This document shows, piece by piece, positions 63,291 through 64,000 of a DNA stretch of 64,000 nt (positions are counted from its first letter, which is position 1; every line of letters begins with the position of its first letter). Source of the stretch: Diphasiastrum complanatum (Eukaryota > Streptophyta > Lycopodiopsida > Lycopodiales > Lycopodiaceae); assembly GCA_029204225.1 (NCBI GenBank), contig CM055095.1, forward strand, positions 51,346,841-51,410,840, written 5' to 3'. Under the pieces are notes generated by a model. It saw only the letters and a program-made list of their open reading frames with translations. It searched no databases and had not been told where the DNA came from. Both the position numbers and the translations under genes were made by a program.

Positions 63291-63840
63291 CTAAAATGAT
63301 TATCTTTTTAGAGAAATTACATACGGAGAGTAATGAGCATTTGAGGAAGCTCATTAACGATATTACGGTCTTAGTAGATCAGAAGCTGAAGAGCTTACAA
63401 CTCCAACACACCCAATAAGCACCCCACCTGCTTTTCCTAGACGAGAAGCCATTTAGTACCCCCATTGTGCAAGAAGTCACACTAGGAACGAGCTCCCCTA
63501 GTTGAGACAGAGGGTAAAACCACCAACACGTTATTGTCTATCTGATTACATAAGCAATCATGACACCAAGGACTATCAATACAACCTTAGGAATCAACTT
63601 GTCAAACCATACAACTTTGCAACATAGAATCCATTGCCCTTGGCACAGTGTCAAGGTGCCTTGTCGCACCCTCTGTCTAGATTGGCTTTACCAAGGATTA
63701 GTTGTTCAATCTCCATCGTGCTAGCAAAACACCAACGGTTGAACCTAGTGGAAGTCAGTGATGAGGCATACTATTTAGAGGTAGATGCATCAGAAGACAT
63801 TCAGATGCATTTAATACATATGGGACAAATGGGGAGTTAA
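63291..63840 (+). other. Coding-like remnant, unassigned
   Basis: Plus-strand fragments such as SNEHLRKLINDITVLVDQKL (about 63330), a Pro-containing stretch with stops, and HQRLNLVEVSDEAYYLEVDA (about 63730) look protein-derived. No family recognised; perhaps a decayed retroelement gag. Confidence 0.25.
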
Positions 63841-64000
63841 TTCTCATTTTTTCCAATCCAATATAGGGTACAAGATTCATAGCTCCCATTAAATGTTATC
63901 TGTGGAAGAAATCTTGATTGCCCTCATAAGCTTCAAGACAATTTTGTTTTCTTGTTTCGAGATTGCGGCGAGATTGCGGGTATGGCCACCCATGTTTGAC

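Overview
The window is nuclear DNA of a land plant with a repeat-rich genome. It holds spliced GT-AG genes, a plant RNA polymerase II subunit gene, a decayed Rubisco small-subunit gene, many decayed Ty1/copia elements with initiator-Met-tRNA primer sites, and very long (CT/GA)n tracts. The species cannot be named from the sequence. The rbcS remnant reads more like non-flowering vascular plant copies than angiosperm ones, but that is only an impression. No bacterial-type operon, CRISPR array, rRNA or tRNA gene was seen.

Layout. 1-15.8 kb is a copia thicket. Element A1 (+) meets element A2 (-) tail to tail. A2 carries a complete nested insertion, element B (6742-11920), flanked by a 5-bp target duplication. 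14.8-15.8 kb is part of another LTR (family E). 16-20.3 kb holds an apparently intact four-exon host gene: a MULE-transposase-derived SWIM zinc-finger protein with an extra integrase-type HHCC zinc module. 21-23.7 kb holds a GC-rich repeat patch, an rbcS pseudogene and a gag-like remnant. 23.8-28.5 kb and 43-48.75 kb are two copies of one composite: an internally inverted copia element (G) next to a 2.1-kb block X. In the second copy the G part is flipped relative to X.

28.5-38.6 kb has an LTR/promoter-like block, the 5' half of a second B element, a duplicated short repeat, and an E LTR split by element D. 39.2-42.4 kb is the least explained part: a long, slightly broken minus-strand reading frame with a TATA box upstream and no family I recognise. 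48.75-53.9 kb holds E and F copia remnants with compound (CT)n satellites. 54.4-60.2 kb is a complete six-exon RPB4 gene. Its 3.9-kb third intron contains a pair of diverged LTR-like repeats and a 101-bp MITE with a perfect 8-bp target duplication. 60.2-64 kb shows no gene I can support.

Only two genes look functional: the SWIM protein and RPB4. Nothing in the window links them in a pathway. The rest is a layered transposition record: E was split by D, A2 was split by B, and G was rearranged and then duplicated. I found no clear new multi-gene system. The best leads are the HHCC-MULE-SWIM architecture, the unidentified 39-42 kb frame, and the shared inversion in the G/X composites.
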